This document shows, piece after piece, positions 36,101 to 53,454 of a stretch of DNA of 64,000 nt. The stretch is from Branchiostoma belcheri. Lineage: Eukaryota; Chordata; Leptocardii; Amphioxiformes; Branchiostomatidae. Each line of letters begins with the position of its first letter. Position 1 is the stretch's first letter. The DNA lies in contig NW_017802836.1 of NCBI RefSeq assembly GCF_001625305.1, positions 508,439-572,438 of the forward strand, written 5' to 3'. A program made the translations under genes and the position numbers. The notes under the pieces are model-generated. The model made no database searches. It worked only from the letters and a program-made list of their open reading frames with translations, and was not told the origin of the DNA.

Positions 36101-39100
36101 CTCAGTTTGAAGTGTTTTCTGGTTTGGGAGAAAGTTTTTTGATGTGAATGTGTTTTATTTCAGCTGACAGACAGAGCCCTGAAGCACCTTGCCAGTTACT
36201 GTCCACTTGTTAGAACCCTGAACCTGCATAGTTGCAATGTAAGTACAGTCCTAGCTTGTACATTATTAATATGTAGGAAGAACAACAATAAGGACAGTCA
36301 AGCCTACTTTTTTGGGCAAAAAAGTTACACATTACAAAAGATTGTCATCAGACCAAGAATGATAACTAAATTTTGCTTCAAAAAACATATCAATTTCAAT
36401 TAAAAAAAGACTATTCGTTGTTAGATGTTGTATTAATTGGCCTTCAGCACCAAGGACAGGTCTAATATGGGTACTATATTTCACTTTACCATTATAGTAC
36501 AATTCACTTTATGTTCACGGCAGCAAAATTTCATGGTGTGACAAATTGAGGTGTTCATAGAACTGTGTATGTTCGTCATGGTGGCAGCAGGTGCAGGGAA
36601 AAGAAAGTTGATTTGTTAGTGGTAATAATAATACATATAAGTTCATGGTACAGAAGTGACCACCGTAAAAACCCTGAACATAAAAGTACAGTGAAGAAAA
36701 TTAGGAATAGCAGTATATAAAATCTAAGTTGCTTTACATATATTGTCACTAGATAGCTTTAAACAATGTCTAGAGTTAGATGTTCAAGGGTTAGGTATAA
36801 CAAGTCAATCAGTGTGATGTAGCCAGCTGCCGCCGCGCCGGGTGCCTGCGAAGCTGGTGTGTTACGCCAAAAGGCGGTTATTCCGGCTATACTGATACAG
36901 ATGCAGATATATCTCCAAGGACAGGTCTAATAGGGGCATATAAAATATAACTTATAAGTTGCTTTACAATTTCTATACAGAATGTCACAGACGACGGGAT
37001 CAGACATATAAGCTCAGGCTGCCACCTGCTGGAGTCTCTGTGTGTGTCTGGCTGTACTCACCTGACAGATGGAACACTGGTGGCACTGGGGGCAGGCTGC
37101 TACCAACTCAGGTACGTGGAACAAGATACAGAGCTTTTAACAATGTTTACAGTTAGATATGGTTGGGTGTAACAGGCTGTTCGGTGTTCGCTGTATGTGT
37201 CCGGCTGTACTCACCTGACAGATGGAACACTGGTGGCCCTGGGGGCAGGCTGCTACCAGCTCAGGTTAGTACAACAATCTTTATGCCAAAAAACAGCTGC
37301 TCAAGCAACTGGATTATGCTTCTGGAAACGGTCAGACATTTCAGGTAGCATCTCCCTAGAGTAGCTAAGTTTCTGTTGTGTGTATTGTTTGAAATATTTG
37401 TCAAAACAATCTTAATTGCCACAACAAAAGTACAGCGACTTTGTGAGGTCTTCTAAAACTAGACCTACATTTTGCTGACTTGTTGTGGAATACTTTTCAC
37501 AATGACAGAGAAGCAAAGAGAACCGGAATATATAGCTTGATCATGTGCATGTACATGTATATATTTAGTACTATGTACGATAGCTATTCCTTTATTTTGA
37601 CCTGTACTTAACCCAGTGGTTATTTATGTACAATAAAGGTTTCAATTTCAATTTATTCTCAGAACACTAGAGTTGGCAGGGTGTTCTCAGTTCACAGACA
37701 ACGGTTTCATGGTGCTTGCTCGGGTAAGTAGAATCCCCATGCCTTTTCCTGAACAAAAATGCAAAGGACATACTATTAGGTACCAATCAAGTAAGATACA
37801 GTGCAGGGGTTAGAATGCAAAGAGCAATTTTAGGCCATACTGATTTGATTATATCAATGACATTTTTCTGCACGCCCCAAAATTAGTAAAAATAAAAAGT
37901 AAAAATTGGTTAGGTTGAAGCTTATTTTGTTTTCTTTATTTCCTTGTGAAACTTTGTTATGGATTCCAGAATTGCCATCACCTAGAGAGAATGGACTTGG
38001 AAGAATGTGTTCTGGTGAGTATTCCTGCTATATAAGATTTTCAATAACTTTATGCTTATAAATTAAACTTGTGATATTACTGCTTGCAGTTTATTACTGT
38101 ATACTTCAAGTTTTAAGTATTTCAAGTTCTAATTGTTCCTTTTCTTCTGTAGATAACAGATGCTACATTAGGCCACCTCGCCGCTCACTGTCCATGGTTG
38201 TCAAAGTTGGTAAGCCAGAAAATTGTACAGTTGAGTAGGAGAGGGGAAGAGTAAGATGTCCAGAATCATATATAATCATGATAGATTTTGGTTAGACTTT
38301 ATAGTGGGATGACAGGCAAACTATTGAGTTTCTTGTTTTCTTTGAAAGTGTTAAAGGTTTGTGTCAAGAACAGAACTTTCTGCTGTGGCTACCAATTCAG
38401 GCTCACTAATTGTAATCTCCAAGCAGATCCTAGGGTGGCAAAATGACCATCAAATTGGCCAGGCAGTATCCATTGGCCAGAGAGTCCAATATGCCACCCA
38501 AGGTTGGTGGGGGTATATAGCGACAAAAAAAACAAAAACAGGCTATATGTAAAAAGGTACTGATTTTCCCCCATCAAACTTTGCTTGGAGAGTAACATCT
38601 GTGTTCATAATATCACGGTGACCATAGTCCATAATATCGCCACCTTGAGAAAAAGTGTGCTTAAAGATATTTTTACTGCAACATACTTATGGTATGTACA
38701 TTTGAGGTGTGCAGGGGTGTATACCAAAAGTATGTCGCAGTAAAAGTATCTTTAACTTCGTTTAAGCAAACTATTTCTCAAGGTGGCGATATTATGGACC
38801 CTGGTGATATTATGGACACGGATGTTACCAATTGTATATCATCTGCAAAAGTAACTCCGCCTTCTGACATCTGTCACATTCCAGAGTTTGTCGCACTGTG
38901 AGTTGATAACAGACGAGGGCATCAGACAGCTGGGGACAGGTGCGTGTGCACCTGAGCACCTGGAGGTCCTGGAACTCGACAACTGTCCGCTCATCACAGA
39001 CGCCTCGCTGGAGCACCTGATGGGCTGCCAGAGTCTGGAGAGAATCGAACTGTACGACTGTCAACTCATCACAAGGGCCGGCATCAGGAGACTCCGGGTA

Positions 39101-39719
39101 GGGACATAAACTTTAAGATATCATTTCCTTCAAGATACTGTGTTGCAGGCTCAGGTATTTGTCAGGACCAGGTACAAAAAAATTCACTTGGCCCACTTGT
39201 CTCAAATAGTTCTACCCAGTTTTTTAGTTCTCCTGAATTTTTTAATGTCATCTCAATTTTGTTTGCCATAGCATCATGTTGAGGGGTCAAGCGATTTAAG
39301 GCACAACAAGGGAATATGGTGAAATCTTGACCCTCTGAAATGCTATTTCCCACATTTTGAGGGGCAAATTTTACTGGTAGACTTAGCTTTGTTTAATGAC
39401 ATCGCTTTCCATATTTTAGTTTACCAACTTTTGTCCGTCATAAATGTCAGATTTGGCAAAATTTTTTGTCCGTCATGAGTGGCAAAATTCTGTCAAATGA
39501 CGGAGAGACAGACACTAGCTCTGACAGATACTGCCTCAGACAACATTGGTACTCATTGCCAGAGAATAGGCAGTTCTTGTTAAATGGATTGTTCCCTTCT
39601 TTCTCCCCCAGGCCCAGCTTCCTAACATCAAAGTCCACGCCTACTTCGCACCGGTCACCCCCCCACCCTCGGTCGGCGGCGGGCGGCAGCGCTACTGTCG
39701 CTGTTGTGTCATCCTGTGA
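30129..39719 (+). CDS. FBXL20: F-box/leucine-rich-repeat protein 20 (FBXL20/FBXL2), SCF substrate receptor
   Basis: Exons: 30129-30164, 30782-30846, 30984-31038, 32388-32462, 32957-33051, then either 33836-33904 (6a) or 33979-34047 (6b), 35001-35096, 35520-35646, 36164-36238, 36981-37111, 37663-37723, 37970-38014, 38153-38209, 38885-39097, 39612-39719. All junctions keep phase and give 435 residues (human FBXL20: 436). An in-frame TAG 12 nt before the first ATG supports the start. The F-box is at about 24-66 (KRLPKELILRIFSHLD...LCRCAQVSKAWNILALDG). It is followed by about a dozen cysteine-containing LRRs (for example LERIELYDCQLITRAG) and a C-terminal segment VTPPPSVGG...CRCCVIL. The final CVIL is a CaaX box of the geranylgeranyl type, as in FBXL2. 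In the family the F-box binds SKP1 within a CUL1 ligase and the LRRs bind substrates. Confidence 0.95.
31348..31600. mobile_element. Repeat family E copy E3
   Basis: Begins AAATAATTTCATCAGGTTGG and ends GATCAAAGAACTTTGCTAG. Internal AACCAGTCAGAATTGCCCTG is followed by the hairpin GATGAC-AGACG-GTCATC at about 31531. In FBXL20 intron 3. Confidence 0.6.
31617..31890. mobile_element. Inverted-repeat element family I
   Basis: Contains GAATGTTGTGTCGGAAAAG, GCAACGGGCAAAATGCTGAT and a right end TTTTGCGCAGGCACAGTACG. The same blocks occur at 39812-40262, 50333-50745, 53455-53722 and 55455-55680, where inverted GCAGAACGTACTGCACCTGC termini are clearer. Confidence 0.5.
31950..32065 (-). mobile_element. 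3' fragment of the S1-family SINE
   Basis: Reverse complement of the tail of the SINE at 5143-5415: CCTTCCCGCGTCAAGTGACG, GGGCGGCGCCCATCTCCG and CACACACAGAAGTCACTACA all match. Confidence 0.7.
32127..32320. mobile_element. MITE family A copy A12 with perfect 9-bp TSD
   Basis: TAGCCTCTACCAGGCTCCGC and GCGGTGCCTGGTAGAGGCTA are flanked on both sides by GAAAGGTAC. It sits just upstream of FBXL20 exon 4. Confidence 0.8.
32762..32863. repeat. Short hairpin in FBXL20 intron 4
   Basis: GTCAGCCTTTTTAGCTTTTG and GTCCACTCCCCA pair with TGGGGAGTGGAC and GAAGCTGAAAAGGCCAAC across a 17-bp loop. No second copy was found in the window. Confidence 0.55.
33161..33350. mobile_element. Hairpin MITE family C copy C1
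   Basis: Termini TAACATCTGTGTCCATAATA and TATTATGGACACAGATGTTA are exact inverted repeats. Internal AGTGTGCTTAAAGATATTTT and CATACCTAGGGTATGTTGCA match copies at 38593-38827 and 62182-62400. Confidence 0.75.
33836..33904 (+). CDS. FBXL20: FBXL20 alternative exon 6a
   Basis: A 69-nt exon with acceptor TTCTCTTTCAG and donor GTAAGT. After exon 5 it encodes ELFAQNCRNIQELSLNGC followed by KKITD and, with exon 7, Trp. It is one LRR and the closer match to vertebrates (LNGC kept). A second TTCTCTTTCAG lies 23 nt upstream, but using it would shift the frame. Confidence 0.85.
33979..34047 (+). CDS. FBXL20: FBXL20 alternative exon 6b
   Basis: Also exactly 69 nt, same phases, acceptor TTTTTTTTACAG and donor GTAAGT. 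It encodes EIFAQNCRNIESLCLAGC followed by KKITN and Gly. It differs from 6a at about 9 residues, concentrated around the LxL strand. Joining 6a directly to 6b would make the codon TG|A, a stop. The two are therefore predicted to be mutually exclusive. Confidence 0.85.
36770..36900. repeat. GC-rich dispersed repeat (family J)
   Basis: Second full copy of the 20645-20760 sequence, in FBXL20 intron 9 upstream of exon 11 in the list order. Its left part is repeated again at 37140-37185, in front of the partial exon copy. Confidence 0.55.
37187..37266 (+). pseudogene. FBXL20: Partial duplicate of an FBXL20 LRR exon
   Basis: Repeats the 3' half of exon 36981-37111 (CVSGCTHLTDGTLVALGAGC onward) almost exactly, including a GTTAGT donor. 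It lacks the 5' half and the acceptor. It is preceded by a piece of the same upstream family J repeat, indicating one tandem duplication followed by an internal deletion. Confidence 0.8.
38412..38592. mobile_element. MITE family B copy B4
   Basis: GTAATCTCCAAGCAGATCCT at the left and CAAACTTTGCTTGGAGAG at the right; directly abutted by the family C element that follows. Within the FBXL20 intron before the 38885 exon. Confidence 0.6.
38593..38827. mobile_element. Hairpin MITE family C copy C2
   Basis: Ends TAACATCTGTGTTCATAATA and TATTATGGACACGGATGTTA. Internal inverted repeats around TTGCAGTAAAA. Lies about 60 bp upstream of the FBXL20 exon at 38885. Confidence 0.7.
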
Positions 39720-40663
39720 TCCGTTACATCCACACGCCACAGGACTAACCTACGCTACAGGTTCCTACAATTTGTGTAGGAAAACGTGTATCTGCCACTG
39801 ACTGCAATGTTCCTCAGCATGTTGGCAGAACGTACTGCACCTGCGTGAAACCTGTAATGTATTGTGCACAGCACTTGGGCAGAATGTCTCATATAAGGTC
39901 GCATTCTTTTATATAAGGTTAACATTCCATCTGTAGTTTTCAAATGGTATGTCTACAGTTTCCTACAATTTGTGTAGAGAAAAAATAAACTGGGACTGTT
40001 TTCCATCACTTCGGCAGAACGTACTGCACCTGTGCAAAACCCTGATTTTTCACGGTTTTTGTAAAAGCTGGATTTTTGGTCACCTTTGCATCAGAATTTT
40101 GCCTGCTACAGAAGATATCTTTTCCAACACAACATTTGGAAACTACAGGCGGAGTGTGAACCTTATATATGCAAATATGACCTCATATGAGACGTTCTGC
40201 CAAAGTGCTATGCATGATGCATTACGGGTTTTGCGCAGGTGCAGTACATTCTGCTGACATGCTGGATCCTATCTGCCATGTTACTTGGAGGTTCTCCAGG
40301 CTTGGACTCGGAAAGGTGTCATTCAACAGGCACTGAACGCAGGAGGCAGCCTGGAACGGACACTCAACAGGCAGTGCTACTTAAGGACTTCACACTTGGA
40401 CACATCTTTGGAACTTAACGACTGTACGGAACCAAAATGTAACATTTTCTGATTATATTCAATAACAGTCATGATCATGATATATCTTCTTCTGTTGTTG
40501 AAGACTGCACTATAAAAAAGTTGTTCTTCAGACTCAAGGGTTTTGTTGTTAAAACTTAATATATGATGTAGCCAGGCATGCCAAAATAGATGTCACAGTT
40601 GAGTAGCAAACAGTGCTTTATCATAATGATTTCATATGATTATAAGGCACTACAATCCTAGCA

Positions 40664-40930
40664 TAGTCTCTACCAGACTAACTACGCTGGCTATATATAG
40701 GAGAATTTGCCGGGGGAGTTTGGCCGCCTTGTAGGTTTGACTGGCTGTGCAGTTCGGAGGGAACGAAACTACCTCCCCCCTGCGCGGCATAGTCAAACCC
40801 CAAGGTGGCCAAACTCCCCCCGGCAAATATTCTCCTATATATAGCGGCCAGACTCCCTTGGCCAATTTGATTCTTTTTTTTGCCATATTCTATGACCCGT
40901 ATTCCCGTAGAAAGGCCTGGTGGAGGCTAG
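40664..40930. mobile_element. Long-subfamily family A MITE A13
   Basis: TAGTCTCTACCAGACTAACT at the left and GGCCTGGTGGAGGCTA at the right, with long internal palindromic arms around GCCGCCTTGTAGGTTTGACT and AGTCAAACCCCAAGGTGGCC. Same subfamily as 3044-3247, in the opposite orientation. Confidence 0.65.
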
Positions 40931-41446
40931 CTTTTACAGCTTTTAAAAGACTTGACGTGTATTTTCCTTGACCTGTTGTGCCAGGTTCAATTAAATGTGA
41001 CGTCCTTTGCATTCATATTTGGATTATATTCTGACAAAAACCTTGAGTTTGAAGAATGATTTTTCCATAATGCGATGTTCAGTAACAAAAGAAGGATTGG
41101 CTAACGTGTATGTAAATTGAAAATACTATTGAATCTTACTTTCATTGTTGAATGATCAGAAAATCTTGTATTTTAGTTTCAAGCATTGTTTAATCAAGAA
41201 CATCCTTTGGAATCCAGAGCTGTTTTTCTATAACATTTGGCCATGTTAAGAGAATAGGAATTGCAGACCCAAATGCTTTCATCAACGGGTCCTTTTTTCC
41301 TATTGCAAAGAAATTAAGCAACATGAAGTTTGGAGTAAATGTTGGGCATTGTCAATAAAAAATGTTTGGTACCAGCATACAATGTACATGTATGTCAATC
41401 TCAACAGATGTCACGTCACTGAACGTTGTGATTTTGGAAATGCAGC

Positions 41447-41643
41447 TAGCATCTACCAGGCTTCAGAAGTGGATGGAAAAAGTAGAAACTGGCCAAATAG
41501 ACAGATAGCCTGCCAGGGGAGTTGGTCTGTTCTTGAGAGCAGCAAACTGTACTCCTTTAGCAGACCAACTCCCCTGTCATGTTATTGGTCTATTTGGCCA
41601 ATTTCTACTCTTTCCAGCCACCTCTGAAGCCTGGTAGAGGCTA
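41447..41643. mobile_element. MITE family A copy A14 with 9-bp TSD
   Basis: TAGCATCTACCAGGCTTCAG and CTGAAGCCTGGTAGAGGCTA termini; flanks AAATGCAGC and AAATGCAAC match at 8 of 9 bases. Confidence 0.7.
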
Positions 41644-41993
41644 AAATGCAACTACCAGCAAAACTATCTCTAGAAAGTGTTGACTGGATATTAGGTCAGA
41701 GAGCCAAAGAAAGCTATAAACTTGTAAGTGTACAAATGAAGGTAAAAGATTATTGAATATTTTGTATTGAACCATGTTAATGAACAATCATGTCGTGCTG
41801 TACACAATGCATAGCGACTCCTCTGCAGATATTCTGCTAGCTTCTGATCGATCGAAGTTTTTAAGCTGCGAAGTCTTTTCCCATGTAATAGTTGCAATTC
41901 TTTAATTTGTTGTTGGTACTTTTGTGATACCAATTTTTTGGAGATGAGGAATTCATTGCTGACAGCTCATCACTGGAACATCGCTATAAAGTT

Positions 41994-42084
41994 TGATCTC
42001 CAAGCAGATACTAAGGTGGATAATGGTTTCTTTTGGCCAATGGTCACAGCCTTGCCACCATAGTATCTGCTTGGATATTATATC
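41994..42084. mobile_element. Hairpin MITE family B copy B5
   Basis: Compact 90-bp hairpin: CTCCAAGCAGATACTAAGG pairs with the TAGTATCTGCTTGGA end, and the TTTGGCCAATGGTC centre forms the loop. Confidence 0.65.
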
Positions 42085-42329
42085 AAGCTTACTACAGTTA
42101 GGACAGGTGTTACATGTACATCTATTCTGTGAAAAGACATTGTACAACTTTGGAAAACAGCTCAGTTTAAGTCTTGTGGGTTGGGGTGCATACTCAGTCT
42201 GGTTTGTAATATTGTTCCAGAATTACCTTCTTTCGAAAACAACTAAAGCGGGGGTGTTGTTTTTTGCTGCTTCAAGTCTCCCTAACATCTGAATGTCTCT
42301 GTGCATCTCTATCTGTAGACTGTTGTTCT

Positions 42330-42525
42330 TAGCCTCCGTAGCAGGCTTATAGAACTGGGGGTTTGGTGGTCTTCGGCTGTTTTCTGATCAGCCCAGTCAA
42401 AAAACGGGGGTAATTCAATCAGGCTGGCTATGTTGTCTATATGCAATCAGAAAATTGCACATAAAAGCTCCCAAAGACCCTGAAGACCCTCAAAACCCCC
42501 AGTTTTTGGCATGGTATGGAGGCTA
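42330..42525. mobile_element. MITE family D copy D2 with perfect 9-bp TSD
   Basis: TAGCCTCCGTAGCAGGC and GCATGGTATGGAGGCTA termini, flanked exactly by TGTTGTTCT on both sides. Internal sequence is the reverse of 7018-7192. Confidence 0.85.
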
Positions 42526-44772
42526 TGTTGTTCTGGTGAACATAATTTAACGAGTGAAAAATTGCTGAAACCCTGTTCAAAACCACACATCTCATAGATT
42601 TAAATATTGATAACTGAGACTAGCGAAACAATTTTTTTGTACACTTTGTGTTAAGGGGGGTCTGACTTAAGAGCAATGCACATTTTTCTGTATGTTGCTA
42701 TTTCCATGGTTATATTTCACTTTTTGGTACATTTTGCTATATGTTGATAGAATCTTTAGGGCTTGAAATGCCTGGTTGCCCAGTTTTGCCACCCAAACTC
42801 GTTTTACATTGTATGCAACAGACGCATGGTAGCATACCAGTGGTAGGCCAAAACATAGCAAAAACCATCTTCTGTAATGTCTAGCAAGAATTAAAATCAG
42901 TGCCATATATATATAGAGAGAGAGAGATGATTAACAATGGGGTAAATCTTGCTGATTTTATACTGATTTTCTTTTTCATTGCAAAATTCAAGTTTTGAAC
43001 AAAAATGCCGATGAAAAGTGTGCTTTTTTGACTAGCAAAACATTCATTTTCCCCAAACAATGCACAACTTGAAGATTGTTGCACAGCTATTGTTCTCCAT
43101 AGATTGCAATAATGGGTGATTCTGTTTTAAGGGCTTGTGTGTTATTTGTATTCCTTATCTATCAATTCTCTCAGATAGATATTATGCAGAGAGTACGAGC
43201 TGTGGCAAACTGAAATGTTAAAATTGGCAACCTTAAGCTTTTGGCTTAGGTTACCCACTGGGCAACTTTGGCTTTATTTCGTGCCCTGCTTATTTTCATA
43301 CAATCACAATACATGACATAGATCAGCATCGGATTTTGTTTAATTCAGTTCATACAGGACAAAAATTTTGTATACAACAAACATTTGTAGATGTGTATTA
43401 CATACATAAATTGTTATTATATATATACATTGTACCAGGACTGCATTTGCATAATGTTGTATTCAATTTATTCCTGACATGGATGCATTAGGCCAGTACA
43501 CCCAATAAAAGTTATGGGGAAATCTTTGTATGACCTACATTGTGGTACATTTTGACCTTTCCACAGCTGAAAGCCTCCAGTCACAGATAGTGGCACACAA
43601 AGGACTACTTTTTTGCACGTTTTTGTTGCTATTAGTTCAATATTGATCCCAATTGCTATTATTTATGATCCCATTCAAGCAAATTCATTGTATATTACCG
43701 GTATATGGTCAAAGTTTTAGGTTTTGTCAGTGATTCAAAGCACAAATGTTCAGCATGGAATACTGCTGTGGTGTGATGCAATGTCCAATTTGTACTTAAG
43801 TGACAAACTGTATAATTAGTTCAGTCTGTAGATAACTTCTCTTTTTTGTTCTCTACATGGCTTAGGATATGACATTTGATTGAAATTAAGGACTTCTTTT
43901 GTTAGTTTTTGATCATCTTTTGATCTTTTTGTTTGTTGTAATGTTGTCTCTTTTATACTTCATGTACTGAAAAGCTGTTTCCTGTCACATTCAAATTCAG
44001 TTTCTTTTTCTATTTGCACATTTGATGCACATTTATGATATAAATTATTGAAGGAATTCCTAAATTATTGTCTCCAGGACCCAATTTCAACACCATCTAC
44101 TAATTCTAAAGTGGATTGAAATTACACTCCATTTTCCTAAATGTACTTTAATTATTAAGCCCTTTCTGATAAAGGCCATTTCATCTCAAGTGGAATGAAC
44201 AGATCTTAATATAATGTCAAGAACAGTGAGCGCCTACCCTTCAGACTTACACAGCCATTTGCAGACTCACATTCTGCATGTCCATGCCCGCATTTCTCCT
44301 TCCCAGTAACATTCCTGATGATGCATTAACTTTTGACTCTCTTGTAAATAGTTTTGTGCACAAGTTCTGTTCTCCTTGGTTTATAAAAAAATGCATTAAT
44401 ATTTATAACAAATTGCTACTTTGTCCATACTAATAGCTTTCTTTACCACCATAGAAATAAAAGCTGTCAGCTCTGCACTGAAAATGTTATTTTGGTCTTC
44501 ATTGGTTTAAACATTTCTGTACGTCTACTTTCAAGTTTTCTTTCTTTCTTTTTCTTTTTTAGATTTGAGATGATATTGTAACAGGAATATGTATAATGCA
44601 AAGATACGGGCCATTGTCATGATTGTGAACTGTTTAAACATTTTCAACATTATTAGCTTTTGCACACTTTCTCTCAGCAGTTGAATAAAGTGCAGCAGTA
44701 TCATGATGTACCTTAATCTTTAACCAGGTTGTTATGTTTTCATTTGCATTCGTGGCAATGGGTCAATTGTAG

Positions 44773-44789
44773 GTGTGTGTGTGTTTGTG

Positions 44790-44848
<59 letters not shown>
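44773..44848. repeat. (GT)n microsatellite
   Basis: About 75 bp of GT repeats with rare GC interruptions. Minus-strand open frames through it encode only Thr-His runs. Confidence 0.9.
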
Positions 44849-44959
44849 GTTCCATAAAAAGATCCAAGAAAATTGTAGTTTTGTGTGTGTGACTGCCTGC
44901 ACTGTACCCAAATACAAAACATAGTACTACAAATTATGCCCACAGGACTTCATCAAGAC

Positions 44960-45370
44960 CATAGCATGTCCAGGACAAAAGATACAAAAAAACAGGATTT
45001 CTACTTCAGTACCAAGGACAGCCACCAAGAATCTCAAATTTGAACTAATATCCTTTGTCTTTTCATGCCCAACCCATGCCATATACAAAATATCTTACAA
45101 TCCATTAGTTATGTTTACCACAAATATGTGGAAACACAGAGAACAAGAACAAGACTCCTCCTTCAGTACCAAGGACAGGCACCAGGGGGCTCAAGTTAAA
45201 CCTGGACCTCTATCTTTTCAAGACCCCATAGCCCATACCATACAAAATATCATCGCAATCCATTAAGGCCTTCTTAAGTTACAGTATACTGACACCACAA
45301 ATATGCAGAAACAGAGAGAGGGGGGACATAGACCAAAACAATACCTCCATTTTTCAAGGAGGTAAATACT
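44960..45370 (+). repeat. Dispersed repeat family H, two tandem units
   Basis: Two related units (AGTACCAAGGACAG.CACCA, CTTTTCA.G.CC, CCATACCATACAAAATATC, ACCACAAATATG.GGAAACA) end in CAATACCTCCATTTTTCA. A further copy spans 60190-60540, where a CA repeat has expanded after the TATGGAACACA part. Confidence 0.55.
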
Positions 45371-45539
45371 AACTGGTAAGTTACGTATAAAACAACAACG
45401 ACACGGATAATGAAATAAATACACCCAAAATATTGATATAATCAACACCAAATGTCAAAGACACAGGCACTGCAATAAATGCACCAATGACATCGCTACA
45501 CCCAACACGACAGGCACAGAAAAATAAATACACCGGACA

Positions 45540-45780
45540 GCTAAGGACAAAGGTCACCGCAATGTACGACTTCCTGAGCGCGGAAGATCCCGGATGTGGC
45601 CGAGCCTGTACTGAGACTACAGGGAGAGTTTTGCGCGGTTTAGCGCCCGATTTTCTCAACAATTCGGCCTAAATTCGTCCTAAACTGAGACTTACAAGCA
45701 ATTTTGTCTTCTACAAAAGATGTTCCGGGGGTGACGTGTCGAGAAAGTCACTGTTAGGGCACATTTTTGGAGGCGAAAAG
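45540..45780 (+). promoter_or_regulatory. Candidate SPOP promoter and 5' noncoding exon
   Basis: This short stretch is richer in CpG than its surroundings (for example GTTTTGCGCGG, AGCGCCCG, GGGTGACGTGTCG) and ends with GGCGAAAAG|GTGGGT, a usable donor. The SPOP coding exon at 47722 begins with an acceptor and 5'UTR, so an upstream noncoding exon must exist. This is the best candidate, but unproven. Confidence 0.3.
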
Positions 45781-47721
45781 GTGGGTATACGCTGCTGCTA
45801 TTTAGCACTCCGAGCTCTCAAAAAATATTTATTCCTGTGGTTCTGTAACGTTACCTAATATTTTGGGTTTCGTAAATGTATTCTTTGCCCCTAAAATACG
45901 ATTTGATTTCCTAATAGACAGTTTGAAAGTTGTCTGTCAAATCATAGACCCGCTGGTCATAAAAAATAAGTCTAAAACGAATAAAGGATTTTTGAATCAA
46001 GGAAGCCGTCTTGTTATCGAGGTCATGTCGGTTCATGAGCCTACTTTTTGGACACATTTGATGGAAGTTATTTATCGGGATTTCCTCTAGGAATACGGGT
46101 TTCAAAAACAGATAGAAATGGAGTTTTGATTGTGTAATACATGGGAGCAATATCATTTTACCCTGAGGTTTATTGATGTATACTAACGTTATATAATTTA
46201 TAGTCGATATGTTTGTTGATTTAGATAAGGTTGGGAGGGGTATGGGTGATAGCATCTAAAGTTGGACAGTAACACTAACACTAACAGTAGTGTTCATCCA
46301 CAAAGAAGTACAACCAGGCTACCAAAACCATAGCCTTATGCTAAAGTATTTGTGATAAATAATTTACAAAATTGACCACTAGCATGAGGAACAAACTAGT
46401 GTCTGGATATTGGGGTTGCAGAATTCTTCTCTCTCTACTGTCATAAATTTTGACCATGTAACTTTCAAAGATTCAAGATGTAGAATTTATGGAAATCTTG
46501 CAGTGTAACTGACATTGAATTGCCTTCAAATTACAACTATTGTCGTAGCTAGAAAGGTCAAATTTTCAATACTGTTTAATATGTCTCATTTATTTTGACA
46601 ACTGAGGCAACAAGAAGTTAGTTTACTGGGAGAATGAATCTTAAATACACTACTTTTGTATTTCCCACAGTTTGGAAATTTCAAGATTTCTGCCTTTTTT
46701 TAGATCAAAAATCTGTTGATGTTCCCCTGCTAATTGCTCACCCAGCCCTATAAATATAATTCTCCCTTAGGGCTCTCTTAAGACAACAATCAAATTAAAG
46801 GATAACAACTAATAAATAGGACTACGGATTTAATTACATGGTACAATTGATAAAGTAAAACTGGAGCTTTGATTAACAAACGTTAAGTTCACACTTTGTT
46901 TCACATGTTAAATCGCGTCCATTCATTTCAACCAATAAATCACCCTGGAGGTCCCTCCCTTTTGCTATTCTGGTAACACCAGCTGACCTGTAGTAACCCC
47001 TGTCTGTCATGCAGCCTGTGGCCTTCAGGTCTTCTCATGTATACTGTTAGACTGTCTCATTCATTCTCTAGCAACGTTCTTCATTCACAAGCACTTATTT
47101 AGAGCCAGTGTTTGGATGACTGTTATTTTCAGGCCCTAAGGAAAAAAAAGGTGGATTTCTGTTTCCCTAGAAAAACCTGCCGACCCCAGACTTTTTTTGG
47201 GGGTGGACCCCTGCAAATTTTCCAGCCTTTTCTATCTCCATGATCTGACTCCTGACCTGAAAATGTAAATGTTGTACAATTGGTTTTCTAACATTGACAT
47301 TGAAAATAAAAGTGTCCTCATGCAACTTTTAGTACTTTGTTAAACTTAAACTGTATTGTATCAATTCCTCTGATGCACACTGTTAGACTGTCTCATTTAT
47401 TCTTTACTAGTACTAGCAGTGCTCTTTATTCACAACCACTTGTTTAGCTAGAGCCAATATTTATATAAACATCTGTAATCTTCATCAGGGCAATTCTGAA
47501 AGGTTCATTGAACATATTTTACAGATGCATACTTCCTAAACTGATTGCTGCAAAATTTGTCTGGTGTGCCACGGGTAATTTCAAACATCACTTACACCAG
47601 TAAATTAGTTATATAGGTGTGCAGAAAGTAGTATCTAGAGCCCTGTAAAAGGATGTTATAGATAGTACTCAAGTCAAGGGAATTAGCAAAACTGAATTTT
47701 TTTTGTTGTCCGTTCCCACAG

Positions 47722-53194
<5,473 letters not shown>

Positions 53195-53454
53195 GATTCT
53201 TCACTCTGAGGATTTTGTATGTTTGTTCAGGTTCGGTCTATTGTACATGTATGGTCTTCACTTCCCTGCCTTTGCATCTTTGCATGTTTTGTCATGATTC
53301 CTAATAATTCATGAGCACCGTTTCTTGTAAAACAATCTGGGCAAATTTTACAGTTGTACTGGATTATGAATGGAAAATTGTAGGGGGTATTTTTGTATAG
53401 CCTTATGCCGTTATGGGGATGTGCAGAATGGCTCTATACCAGGATAGCCACCAT

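Larger units (their letters stand above)
39720..44740 (+). other. FBXL20 3' region, possible long 3'UTR with MITEs
   Basis: No further exon is visible. Family I sequences (39812-40262), family A copies (40664-40930, 41447-41643), a family B hairpin (41994-42084) and family D (42330-42525) lie here. From about 42540 to 44690 the DNA is AT-rich and repeat-poor, and AATAAA occurs at 44456-44461 and 44684-44689. This is compatible with a long 3'UTR like that of vertebrate FBXL20, but the transcript end is inferred. Confidence 0.35.
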
